Assembly: GCA_013365365.1 (NCBI GenBank)
Contig: JABVXU010000373.1
Coordinates: 1-53,638, forward strand
Direction of reading: 5' to 3'
From: Cruorifilaria tuberocauda
Lineage: Eukaryota; Nematoda; Chromadorea; Rhabditida; Onchocercidae
Length of the DNA: 53,638 nucleotides
The position numbers and the translations under genes are program-made. Positions 39,201 to 51,499 of the stretch are shown here, one piece after another (position 1 is the stretch's first letter; each line of letters opens with the position of its first letter). The notes beneath the pieces were generated by a model. The model made no database searches and had not been told where the DNA came from. It saw nothing but the letters and a program-made list of their open reading frames with translations.

Positions 39201-39958
39201 ACCGATTAAGTAACTCAACATTATAGTGATAATGGAAAATTATTATTTAAATCATTAATAAAAACAAAAAATTTTTCAGGAGAAAATAGAATTGACTGAA
39301 TAACAAATAATTTATGAATGAATTGGGTGAAAGCAAAAAAAGCATGAAATTTAAATTAGATTCATCCTGAAATACTTGATAAATTATCTTCCATGATGAA
39401 AAAAAATGTTAAAATAAGTTTTCATTTAAATAAATAATTTAAATATTAGATCAACAGTGAGCAAATTTTAATTTAAAATTTATTAAGTAATTTATTTCAA
39501 TTATCTTAATTATTAATATTATATTATATTTGTTATATTTTTTATTTTATTTATATATTATATTTATGGCAATCTAAGTTTATTTCTCTAGTTGTTTGCG
39601 CCATATTATTTACTTTTTAAAATGAACTTAATAAAGTTTAATTTTATTCAATAATTTCAAGTATTTTCTAAATTTTATGAGATTAAAAAGTTAGATATGA
39701 AATAAATACCTTGAGCGATAAAGGTTTCATATTAATTTTCAATTAATAAAAATATTTATAAAAGAAAATTTAAATTTAATTTTTATTTTCATTTAAATTT
39801 AATGAAGTTGAAAATTTCGATTGACTAGTAAAACAATACTTTAAATTTGATATAAAGTAAAATAACTGATTTGTTAGTAAATTTTGATTGGAAAATTAGA
39901 TAACTGATAAAATCTAATAAAACACAAAGCGAAAAAAAGCATTGATAACCTTTTTTAC

Positions 39959-41311
39959 TTGTTGCTCATTTTCCAAATCTGATTCGGATGTTCCGGAACC
40001 ATAACCGGATGATTCTTTTGAATTTGTGCACTTTTTCGGGCTTATATCTCCATTTTCCGTTTGCTATAACAATTTTAATAAGCATTTCATGCTTACATCC
40101 AAGTTTTATTTTTTTTTTTTCATTCAAACATTTGTATTTCCATGAAACGTCATTTAATTAATTGAAATTCAATTCTTCCAGTAATATCAGTTAAATGAAA
40201 ATAAATCGTTTATTACATCTTTTTTTTAAAATGATTTTTTTTTTCAAAATAGTTGCAATTATTCCCGAGATAATTTTAGCAATTCTCGGGATAATTTGTT
40301 TTAGTAATTCTCGGGATAATTAGTTTTAGTAATTCTCGGGATAATTAGTTTTAGTAATTCTCGGGATAATTTGTTTTAGTAATTCTCGGGATAATTTGTT
40401 TTAGTAATTCTCGGGATAATTTGTTTTAGTAATTCTCGGGATAATTTTAGCTATCGCTAGAATAGTAATGAAAATGATTAGTTTTCTTTTTTCACTTCTT
40501 ATCATATCTTATTATCATTTATGCTTTACTTCAATTTTTAGTTCTCTTTTCCAGTTGATATTACTCCCGAAATAACTCCCGAAATTACTCGAACAATTAT
40601 CCTAGTTCTCGAGAGAGATAATCGGAAAATAATTATTGAAATATTTACACTTACCTTAAATGGATATGTTGTTTATACTTACCTAAATGGAAATGTTGTT
40701 TATACTTACCTAAATGGATATGTTGTCTTATATTTATTTAAAATGAATATGTTGCATCATACTTACCTTACCTTAAATGGATATTATACTTTACACTTCA
40801 CTAAAATGGATATGTTGTTTATACTCACCTAAATGGATATATTAATTGATATTTAACTTAAATGGATATGTTCTTTGGTACTTATCTCAAATGGATATAT
40901 TGATTTATACTTACCTTAAATGGATCTCTTGCTTTATACTTACCGTAAATCGACAATACATTACTTTACACATACCTTAAATTGACACGTTGGTTCGACA
41001 ACATTTTGAGTTGAAGAGGAATAAAAATTGGCATTGGGTGTGGAATTAGGTGATTGAGAATTCGATGATAATGTTGTTATTTCGGATACCGTAGATTTCC
41101 ATGTTTGTTGATAAAAGCTGGATTTCAATGATTTGCTAAGTTTAGATGAGTAACCAGGATAGAGTGGTGGAGTCCATAGTAGGCTAGACAAACTTCGATT
41201 TCGAATTCGTCTTTCGGCAGTGTTTAAATAAAAGCGATCATAGCTAGTCATATTAGCATCTTCTGCTGATAATGATGTTGTCATAAGTACCAAAAAGTTA
41301 CCTGAAAAATT
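39959..41311 (-). CDS. Unrecognised Ser/Thr-rich protein, two internal exons (partial)
   Basis: Two exons join in phase 0: 41311-40976 (112 codons, acceptor TTTCCAG, donor AAG|GTATGT) and 40063-39959 (35 codons, acceptor TTATAG, donor CAA|GTAAAA). An alternative acceptor at 41301 would shorten the first exon by 10 nt and change phase. The first exon reads ...MTTSLSAEDANMTSYDRF, then a basic stretch (ERRIRNRSLSSLLW), TPPLYPGYSSKLSKSL and a Ser/Thr/Asn-rich tail; the second is polar and acidic (ESSGYGSGTSESDLENEQQ). Composition, the long uninterrupted frame in AT-rich DNA and good splice sites argue for a real gene. I see no folded domain, and it looks mostly disordered. I found no convincing 5' exons above 41311 or 3' exons below 39959. 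Its 912-nt intron is built largely of two minisatellites, one of which copies this gene's own exon/intron junction. Circadian PERIOD/LIN-42-like proteins share such Ser/Gly-rich stretches, but no PAS domain is visible, so no name is given. Confidence 0.55.
40264..40452. repeat. 25-bp tandem repeat (TTCTCGGGATAATTNGTTTT)
   Basis: Seven nearly identical copies start at 40283, 40308, 40333, 40358, 40383, 40408 and 40433. Only one position alternates between A and T. A flanking partial copy at 40264 carries the inverted core CCCGAGA. Related CCCGAAAT pieces continue at 40565-40625. The array lies in the intron of the Ser-rich gene. High identity suggests recent expansion. Confidence 0.95.
40649..40990 (-). 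repeat. 27-30 bp minisatellite carrying a 5' splice site in each unit
   Basis: About eleven diverged units run from inside the intron up to and over the 3' end of the exon ending at 40976. On the minus strand a unit reads roughly ATATCCATTTAAG followed by GTAAGTATAAA. GGTAAGT (plus-strand ACTTACC) is intact in units at about 40649, 40677, 40704, 40761, 40907 and 40936. Another unit has GTGAGT, and the unit used by the exon has GTATGT. Other units are decayed. Confidence 0.9.
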
Positions 41312-41404
41312 CTGGAAACGGAAAATTTTATCCGAAACAATTTTAAATAAAAAATATGAAATGTACGATTGAATAATGCTTTTCTTTAGATTTATCAAAA
41401 TTAA

Positions 41405-41520
41405 ATTAGCTTACCTAATCTGATTTTATAATTTATGATAAGTACTTAATCTGATTTTTTGTTTTTATAGTTTACCTAATCTGACTTAATAATTTATGAT
41501 AAGTAATATTATTGTTTAAT
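41405..41520. repeat. Two-copy duplication upstream of the Ser-rich exon
   Basis: TTACCTAATCTGA and AATTTATGATAAGTA occur twice about 60 bp apart, 95-210 bp above the acceptor at 41311. Confidence 0.75.
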
Positions 41521-44500
41521 TGTAAAAAAATGATTTAGTAATTGAAGAATGACAATAAAAATGTTTCAAATGAACGATTGAAATAATATTGGACAAAATA
41601 TTTTCTAGTATATAACAAAATTAGTGGAAAAAAAGTGGGAATTTTAACGAAAGAAATATAAAACATTGTTTTTTTTTTAAATATTTATACGAGAAAGTTT
41701 GTCTTCAATTTAAGCAAAATTCGTTTTAATCTGAAATTTATCATCAAATTAATCAGTACATTCATGATTAATCATTACTCTTAAGTTAATCAGTATTCTT
41801 AAGTATTCATGATAATCGTCTTTTTTCACTTTTATCAGTCAGGAATTTTTTATTTTCGAGTTATTTCTTTTTTATGTATTTTAGAAAATAACAGATAAAA
41901 AAATCTTTTTTTTATCATAAAGTGATGAAAAAAAAAACAAAAGCAAAAGAAAAAACGAGAAGCATTCGTTTAATGACTTTTTTTTTTCCTTTTGATGAAG
42001 TAAAAGTACAGACTTTAACAACTGAAAAAAAAAAAAGATTTCCATTTTCTTTTGGATTCAGTTTATTTCCTCATCCTTTGAAAATGTTGTAGTAAAAAAT
42101 AGCTTTCTGCAAAATTAAATTTATTTTTTCTTCTCCCCTAAAATTGATTAAAATATCATTTTTCTATCATTGCTAGAGAAGTATCTTCAATAAAATTATT
42201 TTTATTTCGGATAACGTACAAATCGCATTTTTTAGTTTAAAAAAAAAGAAAAATTCGTAGCGACGATGATAAAAATTATTTTAAAAAAAATACAATAAAA
42301 TCTACGGGATGATAATAAAAATGATAATTATCGGTGGAAAAAAAAAAGCAGGGAATCATTTAAATTTTATTGATTCAAAATCAATCACTTCGGACTTTTT
42401 TTTTTCTTTAAAGTTAATTTATCAGTTATTTTAAGTAGCTTCTGTTTTTTTTTCTGTTTTTCTTCTTTCAAATTCGAATTTTTTCGGATAGCTTTTTTGA
42501 TAGAATTTATTTTTAAGTTTCTTTTTATTTCAAAAAATTTTATACTTTACTAATTGATAGAATTGATAAAAGTAAAGGATATTTTTAAATTAAAAAAAAA
42601 ATTTTTTTTAAATATCACTTTGTCTATTCTACCATTTCATAAAAAAAATTTTTTTCTGGTTTAAAATAATTTTAGCTAAACTTTAAATTAAACAAAATCC
42701 CATATGCGACAATTAGAAATAGTTATATGACAACATTAATTTTGAATATTACTAATTCCTTCCAATATTTCCTTGGAAACTTTACATTGCTTAAATTAAG
42801 CAAAATCAAATTTCAAATAAATGAAAGCATTTTAATAAAGCAATTAAATTTAAGCTAACACAAAAAACGAATTACTCTCAAAGAATACGAATGTAAGTAA
42901 TTTTCAGTTAATAGTAATTAATTTAAGTTGCGAGTAAGTAATTTAAGTTAAGAAAACGAAAAAAGTTAAATTTCTATGATTTTCTGCAATTTAAAAATAA
43001 GAATAAATTCTAAAATGGCAAATATATTTGAAAATAGCAATTAATTAAAAATATATTCATTTCTTGATTTTATTTGAAATTGAATTCTGTTGATTTATAA
43101 AGGATAATATCTACCATAGCTATTACAAATAACCGGTTGAATGTTTCAGATGATTGATTATTTAGAAATCCTATCACCAATTCCTGTTTCCTTTAATCAT
43201 TTGTCATTGATCCAGTTTAATTTTACAGAAATATTATTTGATGATTTCATACTTTTTCTTTTTTTTTGCTTCTTTCTAATATTTTTTGCTGATTTTGGTC
43301 TAATTTTAGCTTACAGCTTACTGTAACGTATAACTGCTACTGTAGCCTACAGTATACCGTGACATTTTTTGCAATATTTGTTAGCTATTTGGAAAAATGA
43401 GTAATTCACATTAGATAAAAGTAAACCATGGAAAAATTTGATGAAAAAGCTTAAAAAAAGAGCATAAAATAACTTAAACAATCATACTGATTATATAGTT
43501 TGAAAATTCTTTGAAAAATTGTTGAAAACTTTTCAAAAGTTTACTCCATTATTTATTAACGTACTCAACAATCAAATCTTATTTTTTCACGTTAAATTAT
43601 CAAGCTAAAGTCATTAAGTGCTACTTTAGCTAATTAATTTTTTAACATTCGGTAATTTATTGTAAGAAGAAATGATATTTAGCATGTGATAATAGTTTGA
43701 AAAATTTTGTAAAAACCTGAATTTTCAAATGACAAAAACCAAAAACTTTCAGTCATTTATTTCCAGGAGAAATATTCGGAAAGTTATTTTTTTACAAAAA
43801 TGGAATTGAAAATAGAGAAAAGAAAAATTGATATATGTATTGAAATTATTTTCATCAATCAACTTTTGTAGAAATGAAAAATTTACAAAAATGCTCATTC
43901 TTTGTTAAAAGTTTGCTAAAAGAAAAAGAAGCGAAAAAGGAATGATAATATCTGGCCTTGTTAAATATGCTAATTACCAATAACGCATACTTTTAATAAA
44001 AAGTAATTTAGTATTCACCTGAAAATTTCTAAAAATTTCGAAGATATCCTCCAGCACTTAAATATATATCATTGTATTTTTTTTTTTGAACATTTAACAA
44101 TCAAATTAATAATTTTTCTTCGGAATGAAATTCAAATCAAATTAATTGAATGGTATTAAAATTACAATGTTATAATACTTTTGCATATTCTAGTTAAAAC
44201 AGGTTCAAGCTTAATGGATTAGTATTTACAGGTTTCTCAAAGTAAATTCGTAAAAGAAAGAAAAACTATATCATGCAAGTAAACGATCGAATATTTTATG
44301 ATTGAATTAATTCTACTATTTGATAATTTTTGAAATTTTGCCTTTTATATAGTATTTTTTGAAAACAATCAATAAGCTAATATAAGCACCTGTATATTAG
44401 AGTAAATACCTGTAATTAAATTCATAAAAATTAAGTAGAAAAACACATGAAGAAAAAGAAAATACTAGTATCTGATCGTATTTTATTCATTTTAAATTAA

Positions 44501-45019
44501 ATTATAAATTCTGAAGACTAAGCTTTTAAGCGAAATAATTTCATAAATTTAATTTTCTTTCCAAATTAAAAAAACATGAAAAGCATTAGAAAGGATAAAG
44601 TTTTAAATAAAATCATTTGAATGATTGATAAAAATAACTGATAAAAATTGATAATTATGAATATTTTAAAAGGAAATTTTAATTTTTCTCAAGTCTATTT
44701 AATGTATGTAATTAATTAATTTAACATGTAATTAAGTAAATTAAACTAAAGTAGTAAAGTAAATGTAAATAAAGTAAAAGTAGCAAAGTAAAGTAGTAAA
44801 GTAAATGTAATAATCAGTTACGATTATGTATGAGAATTTCTATTACTCAATAATTAGTTATGATTATATATATGAGTAAGAAGATGAGCATTTCAATTTT
44901 TAATTTCAAGCTATTTTTTATATTAAAAGAAATTTGCATTCAATTCTTTCAGGTTGCTTTTAAGTAATTCAAAATTATTTTTTTTCTTTTGATGCTTAAA
45001 TTCCAGTTGAAGTTATCAT

Positions 45020-45130
45020 AAATAAGCTTAATTAATTAAACAACAGCTTGACTTTTTTCCTCTAATACATACAAGTTGAAGTTGTCATTAATTAGCTTAA
45101 TTAATTAAAACAGTAGCTTGATATCGTTTA
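45020..45130. repeat. Two-copy duplication, about 75-bp period
   Basis: AGTTGAAGTTATCAT...AAGCTTAATTAATTAAA...AGCTTGA at 45005-45052 recurs at 45073-45122. Confidence 0.75.
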
Positions 45131-47129
45131 AAATCATGATAAAATTGATATATTTATCGTGGAATTTCATGATTTTTCGCGTTAGAATATCATGATAATT
45201 TATTTTTAAAACCATTACCTATTTTTTCTTTTGGAGTGAATTTAATTTTGAAAATTTGCTATTTACTCATTTACCTATTTACTTTCTAATCTTACTTAAT
45301 TTTTGAATAACAAATTATCAAACTTTCAATATTCCAAAATTCCTGAATTCAGTATCTCAAGTTGTGCAACAAAATTAATTGCAGCTGTATTGAGAAGAAA
45401 TGAAAAATTACATTTGGTGCTACTTTTTTTATAGTCAATTTCCTGAAAAGTTGGCTTCCGGCAGGAAAGGAATTGATTTTTTTGTTTTTTATTTAAAATT
45501 TATTATCAAAATTATAATTAAAATTTTCTTCAATAACCAATTAATTAAACTCAATGGTGGAAAAATAGGAAAACTACCGGAAACCGGAAAATGTCTGATA
45601 AACATTGATAAAAACGGAGATAAAGATTACCTGATGCTATTTTAGATGATTCTTTTATTCATTATTGGAAGAATTTCGAATGAAAAATTGAAATAAAGTT
45701 ATAAATCCTGAAGATGAATTTTTAAGCTAATAATTTCAAAAACGAAAAATTTTTAAAAGCAGTAAAGAACTTTAACACAATAATTTCAAAATAAAAATTT
45801 AAAAAAAGTGATAAGAAATTTTATGCTAATAATTTCAAAACCAAAAAGCATTTGAAAAAAGCACTAAAGAAAATACAATTAGTTTTTTGAAGTGGAAAAT
45901 GAAACAAAGGAAAACATTACTTGACAAGTAATAAGAACAAAAAATCGGAAAAAGCGGAAAATAATAAATTAAAAAATTTAAATTAAAATTTAAACGAAAA
46001 TTGAAATTTCCATCTCCAATTTAACTATTTCATCCTTCAAACATTCATTCTGCTAATTAATTAATTCTTGGAAAATTAATGAATTAACTAAGCTGAATAT
46101 TAGCTTACTAAATTTATTAAAAACAAAATAAAATTAGCCATATTGAGTGTTAATGCTAGAGGAAATTTAGGGTCGGTTAGAAGTAATCAAGATGATCATG
46201 ATTAAGATAACGCATGATGAAGATAATTTCAAATATAGTTCAAGTTTAAGGTAAATAATACTCTTTCTTATATTTTGAAGTACTAAATCTAACTTTGGTA
46301 TAGTAAAACAGTTCTAATATTATTATATTCGTTATACCCATACATATATTATTGATTATTAAATTAAAATATTATAGACCAAAATTAATTTCTTAATATA
46401 TTCCGTTAGAGAGCAATAATATTAAATTAATAAACAATAAGCAATAAATACTAAGCAATATTAATTAGCTATATTAAGTAATAATAAGCAAAAAGTAATG
46501 ATTTAAATTAATAAATAATAAACAAATAAACAATAAAGCAGTAAACAGAACAATAATAATGGAAGGAAAATTTTTTAAAAACCAGTAAACAATGAAAGTA
46601 AGCTAAATTTATTAAGCATAGCTGCTTTTTTTCATTAATCACTACTAATTAAGCAATTAAGCTGATATTGAATTGAAATAATATATCGCGTTCGAAATCA
46701 TGATCATATCATCATGGATAATTTATCGTTATTTTTTCTTTTAGAATTACAAATTAAATTAATTTAGAATAAAATTTTAAATTCATTTCAACGATTTAAC
46801 ATACAGCGAGAAATGCTCGTTTTTTTTCCATGAGATTGATAAAATCTAATATTTATTGAAGTAATATTTGGTGTATTATAATTGATAAGATAGTGATTAG
46901 AAGTAATTATCCACTGATAACGTTGATAACTTCCTGTTACTTTTTTTGGGAGAAAATTAAAATCTTGAATTCGTAAATTTTGAATTTTGATGTTTCTATA
47001 ATTAAGCTACAATTAATTTACTATTTTTTTCTCTTCCTCTCCGACAATGCAACGATTTCTCTTCTCTTCTCTTCTCTTATAGCATTCAAAAAAAAAATTA
47101 ATTTCGTAATTGTAATTTAAAATCGTGGT

Positions 47130-47275
47130 AAAGTGGTTTAAAAGTTTAAAGTTAAATTTGAGTTTCTTTGTTATAAGCTTATTAAATGGAAGGTTATCAA
47201 ATAGAAAGCATTACTTATTGCTATTATATGGTTTAAAAGTTTAAAGTTAAATTTGAGTTTTTTTTTTAAATTGAA
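47130..47275. repeat. Direct repeat about 99 bp apart
   Basis: A perfect 30-bp stretch starting GGTTTAAAAGTTTAAAG (about 47131) is repeated at about 47230. Confidence 0.8.
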
Positions 47276-47436
47276 GTTTTATTAAACAGATAATACTGCT
47301 ATTACTCTAATCTAATTAATTTCAAACTTTTTAAATGTTCGTAGGAAAATTACAAATTAAATAAATGTATTGATATTTGAATATAAAATTAGAAAGAAAT
47401 TAATTGCATGAAAGTAAAGAAATGGATCGGAGGGCA

Positions 47437-47470
<34 letters not shown>
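47437..47470. repeat. (GA)n microsatellite
   Basis: GA tract ending in AAGAGAA. Confidence 0.95.
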
Positions 47471-48008
47471 GAAGACAAGAAAACGAAAATAATTATATAC
47501 TAATTAAAATTAAGCATTTTTTTGCTAAAATAAGCTCTTAGTAATAGATATTCACTGTTTGATAGAAATGTTTCTGGTCTCATTTAATTCTAATCAATAT
47601 CTAGGCCTAATTACGTTAGCATGGCCTAGGCTTAATTTATATTTTCAGTGATAGATGATAAATGAAATGGAACGAAAAATTGTGAAATGAACGATGAATG
47701 ATGTATGATGAGTCCTCTTGTCTCCTCTCCCTTTGCTTTTTTTTAATTAAAGTCTGGCCTAAAGTAATTGCAAAACAGGCCTTAAGCTTGTTTAGTTGAG
47801 CCAGACATGAATGAAAGGGAAAAAAAAACAAACCAAATAAATGAGTGATAAGATCAGAAACGAATTCTCGTACATATGCATAATAACATTATTTAGGTTT
47901 AATATTTAGGCTTAGTAAGCAGACGAAAGTATCGTCGTAATGTACTTTGGCTTAAATATGCAAGCATTATAACTGTGAGTATCTTTTAAAAGGTAAAAGG
48001 AACGAGAA

Positions 48009-48045
48009 AGAGGGAGAGAGAGAGAGAGAGAGAGAGGGGGAGAGG
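48009..48045. repeat. (GA)n microsatellite
   Basis: GA tract ending in a G-run. Confidence 0.95.
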
Positions 48046-48905
48046 AAAAGAGAAGAAACGAAAGCTTGGAAAGTTTAATTTAACTTAGATAGTGTAGGCT
48101 ATTTTACAACAATTTTCAGTCATGCAATTCAATCAAATTAGCAAAAAGCTTTTGAAGGGAGTAAATAACCGGATGGACATGAAATTCGTAAGTAGTATTA
48201 TCGAAATGGCATAATCGATTAAAGAACCGGATAGGATAATAAATTTGCAGTGGTAGTATAATCCGGAAAAGCGTATATAGTATGAATAAAATATCAAATG
48301 ATCAAATGTGAAAATAATAACTTTTTTTTTTTCAGAAAGTTATTTCTAAAAAAAAATTTCTCTTCTCTAATTTGTTACTTTAATTTCAATTAAAATTTAA
48401 TTTTAATAATTTTAATTACTTTTCCGATTTATCATTTTAATTTTCAAGTAAATAGCTAAAATATAAGTTTCAGAATTCTTGATGTACTTTTTTTTTTTTT
48501 TTTTGGAAACTAACTTTATTTACATTCAACGGAGTAATGATGAATTGAAAAATGCTTGCTTAAAAATTATTCGAAAAAGTAGGAAAGAAAAAAAGATAGC
48601 AAAATTGCAAGTTTTATGATAAAAGATAATTTGGAATTTGAATAAAGTTAGTTTGTTTGATGATAAAGTTAGGTTGAATAAAGTTAGTTAACATGAAAAA
48701 AAAATATCTAACAGAGTTTTTTGAATAAATTTAAAAAGAAAAAAAGCTGATCGATGTTTACACCTTGATTGTTATCAATTTTACACTGATAACAATCAGT
48801 TAATTCGATTCCATTTGAAGTCGCACAAAAAACTTTTTTTATCAAAAAATTAGCTACTGATAATTTAGTATGATAAATGATAATATCAACGAAAAATTAT
48901 ACTAT

Positions 48906-49200
48906 TATTGAATGTGTAAAAGTAAAAGTAACAATAGATATTACTTATCAATATTTTATGGACGTAAAAGATACGTCAAAAATAAATCAATAACTACGAA
49001 ATTAAACTTCCACCATGAAAATTTTCAAGTAATGAAAATTACTGCCAATATTTTGTGGATCGTAGACGTAAAAGATACTTACGTCAAAAACAAATCAGTA
49101 ACTACGAAGTTGTACTTCCGCCATGAAAGTTTCTAAGTAATAAAAATATCAATACTTTGCAGATTGTAGACGCAAAAGATACGTTGCTTTAAACTTAAAA
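48906..49200. repeat. 104-bp degenerate tandem repeat with GACGTA hairpins
   Basis: GACGTAAAAGATAC begins units at 48961 and 49065, and GACGCAAAAGATAC at 49169. Between them run CAAAAATAAATCA and CCACCATGAAA/CCGCCATGAAA blocks. Weaker remnants with GTAAAGATAC continue to about 49500. The plus-strand frame 48912-49136 crosses two units but ends within the second. Confidence 0.85.
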
Positions 49201-49839
49201 TTTTAAATTTTCAATTAAAATTTAAAATTTAAAAATTTCGTAGTTAAATTAAACTGCAAAATAATAATTCCACCGTAAAAATTTCTAAGTAATTCCTAGG
49301 TAAGTAAGGAAATTATGAATTTTGTGGCGACAAATGGCGATATATTTATAGAGTTATTCGATAGTAATTACTTTTGACGAAGGGAAGTAAAATCCTTTAT
49401 GCAGTTATTCTACGGAGATGTCATTGAAAAAGGTATGATCATTAAATTCCGTTCATTAAAATTAAATAATTTTCAAAATTTTTGATCGTAAAGATACGGC
49501 GGATATTTGATGTTTTACTTTGATGAGAAAGTAAAATTAATCGAATAATTTAAAAAGGTTGAATGATATGAGATTGTTGTATGAGAAAGTGAAACCGGTT
49601 TACAGTGAAGACAAAAGCGGTTTGTTTGATGAAAATCCGAAAATGAATTGAATTCATCGGGCGCAAATGGTTCAACAATGTATATTTGAAATGTGAACAG
49701 AAAATTTAGAATGGAAAAAAAAAAACGCAAAATTAATGAATGGAAGAAAAAGATTATTTGCATTGTTCAGTCTTCTTCATTAAAAATTTTTCGATTTTAC
49801 GATGAGGAAAAAAAAAGGGCCGAAAAATCAGTTTTCCTG

Positions 49840-50220
49840 ATTTAATTTTCGGACAAATAGCTGAAATATCACTTTTCTAATTTGTTACTTAAATTTTAAT
49901 CAAATAACAAAAATGCTTTTCTCATTTATTACTTTAGCTTTCAAGTAAACAGTTGAAGTGTATGTTTCCTGACTTGATAGTTTAATTTTCAAATTAATAA
50001 GCTGAAATATCACCTTTTTAATTTGATACCTGATTTGTTGATTTGTTACTTTAATTTTTGAGTAAATAGCTAAAATGTAAGTTTCCTGATTTGATTTTAA
50101 TTCTAATTAAATATCCAAAATCGTTTTCTGATTTATTACTTTAATTTCAGATAAATAGCTAAGATTTAATTTTTCTAATTTAATAGTTTAATTTTAATTA
50201 AATCCTAAAATTATTATTTC
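49840..50220. repeat. Degenerate CTGATTTGTTACTTTAATTT repeat family
   Basis: Five or six units of about 60 bp alternate 'TTACTTTAATTTT' and 'AAATAGCTGAAAT' segments. A shorter cluster of the same family is at 48340-48480. Confidence 0.7.
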
Positions 50221-51499
50221 TGATTTCTGAGTTTTCATCACTGATCTTATCAAAAGTATGATGATGATAGTGAAAAGTAATGAATGCCATGTTGCTTTCA
50301 AATGTCATACATATTAATCAAATTTGAAAATTTTCTAAAATTGATAATTATTACTGTTAAATTATCAAATTATCAGTCTTATCATTTTTTAAAATGAGCG
50401 ATTTGCAAAATTTTATTTCTAATTTGTTAGATATTCTCAGAAAAAAATGAAATTGAAAAAAAAAATGAAAAACATTTTTACATTTTTTATTCTGTTTTTT
50501 GCTTTAGCCAAAAAGTTTGTTTACTTCAAAATTTGCAAATTTTTTTCAATTATGAAAACAGAAGAGAAAAGAAAGATTTGTTTTGATAAACAGGTTTGTC
50601 AAATCAGGTTTATTAGATATGTAAAATAATCAAAATGTTGCATCTATTTTCTCCAAAATTTTATTTTTCTGCAAAAGTTGACCTAAGTTTAGGTTCAATT
50701 CACACTTTAAATAGAATTTGTTGCATGAGTTGTGCTTTTTTTTTTGTTTAATTTAAAAGTTAAAAATAATAATTCAATAAAAATTCAAATAAATTTCGAA
50801 GATAAATCATAATCCAAATAAATTATGATTTTAATAAACATTCAAGTAAATTATGATAATAATAATAAATCATAATTCAAATAAACTATAATTTTAATAA
50901 AAATTCAAATTGATTACAATAAACAAAGTTGCTATCAGCTAAAATGTAATACAAACGATGAACCAAAGATTAATAATGATTAGATTAAATTATCAGTGAA
51001 AATTGACCAAGTATATAGGATATTTTAGCCTAGGACTAATTTAATTTTCTTTTCGCCCTAAGGTAATTTGGCCCATTCTAATCTATTTTTACTTTCACAA
51101 TCATCCTAATTCATTGCATTTTCATTAATGAAGTGAAGAAAAAAAAAAGTATACTAACGCAAATGCATGAAAATCTTATTTGAGAGATGAGCCCGAGAGA
51201 AATGAAAAAGAATTTCATTTTACAATTGAGCAATTTTTCATGCAATTAAGGATAATAGACAAAGATGTAAAAAAAGAAGAAAGACGACTTTGAACTTTGA
51301 CCTTTTAAGATGAATATTTTTAAAAAAAAAAACGAATTTAAGCGATATTTTATTATAATTTAAAAGATAAGCGATAAAAGATTTAAGCGACAAAATTGGC
51401 ATCATATATTATTGCAACAATAAAAAAATAATTTATGTCCGTAAATGAAATTTTAATTTAAAACGTGATTTCACGTAAGTTCAATATGACAATATTGCG

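Larger units (their letters stand above)
34241..39958. other. Interval between ttll-12 and the Ser-rich gene
   Basis: Must contain the ttll-12 promoter and probably the missing 3' exons of the Ser-rich gene. Pyrimidine-rich DNA (34740-34865), CAA, GA and ATT repeats dominate. A short plus-strand frame at 35757-35849 (MRDEFARLHRKSKSLFELDN start) has no supporting splice site. Confidence 0.5.

Noticed and set aside
38948..39226. Plus-strand 92-codon Ile/Leu-rich frame that looks like membrane segments
   Set aside because: Simple translation of an (ATT)n repeat.
40264..40452. CRISPR-like regular repeats
   Set aside because: Units are directly adjacent without spacers, in a eukaryotic intron.
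39959..41311. Naming the Ser-rich gene as a PERIOD/LIN-42 homolog
   Set aside because: Only a Ser/Gly-rich resemblance; no PAS domain or other diagnostic block was found nearby.
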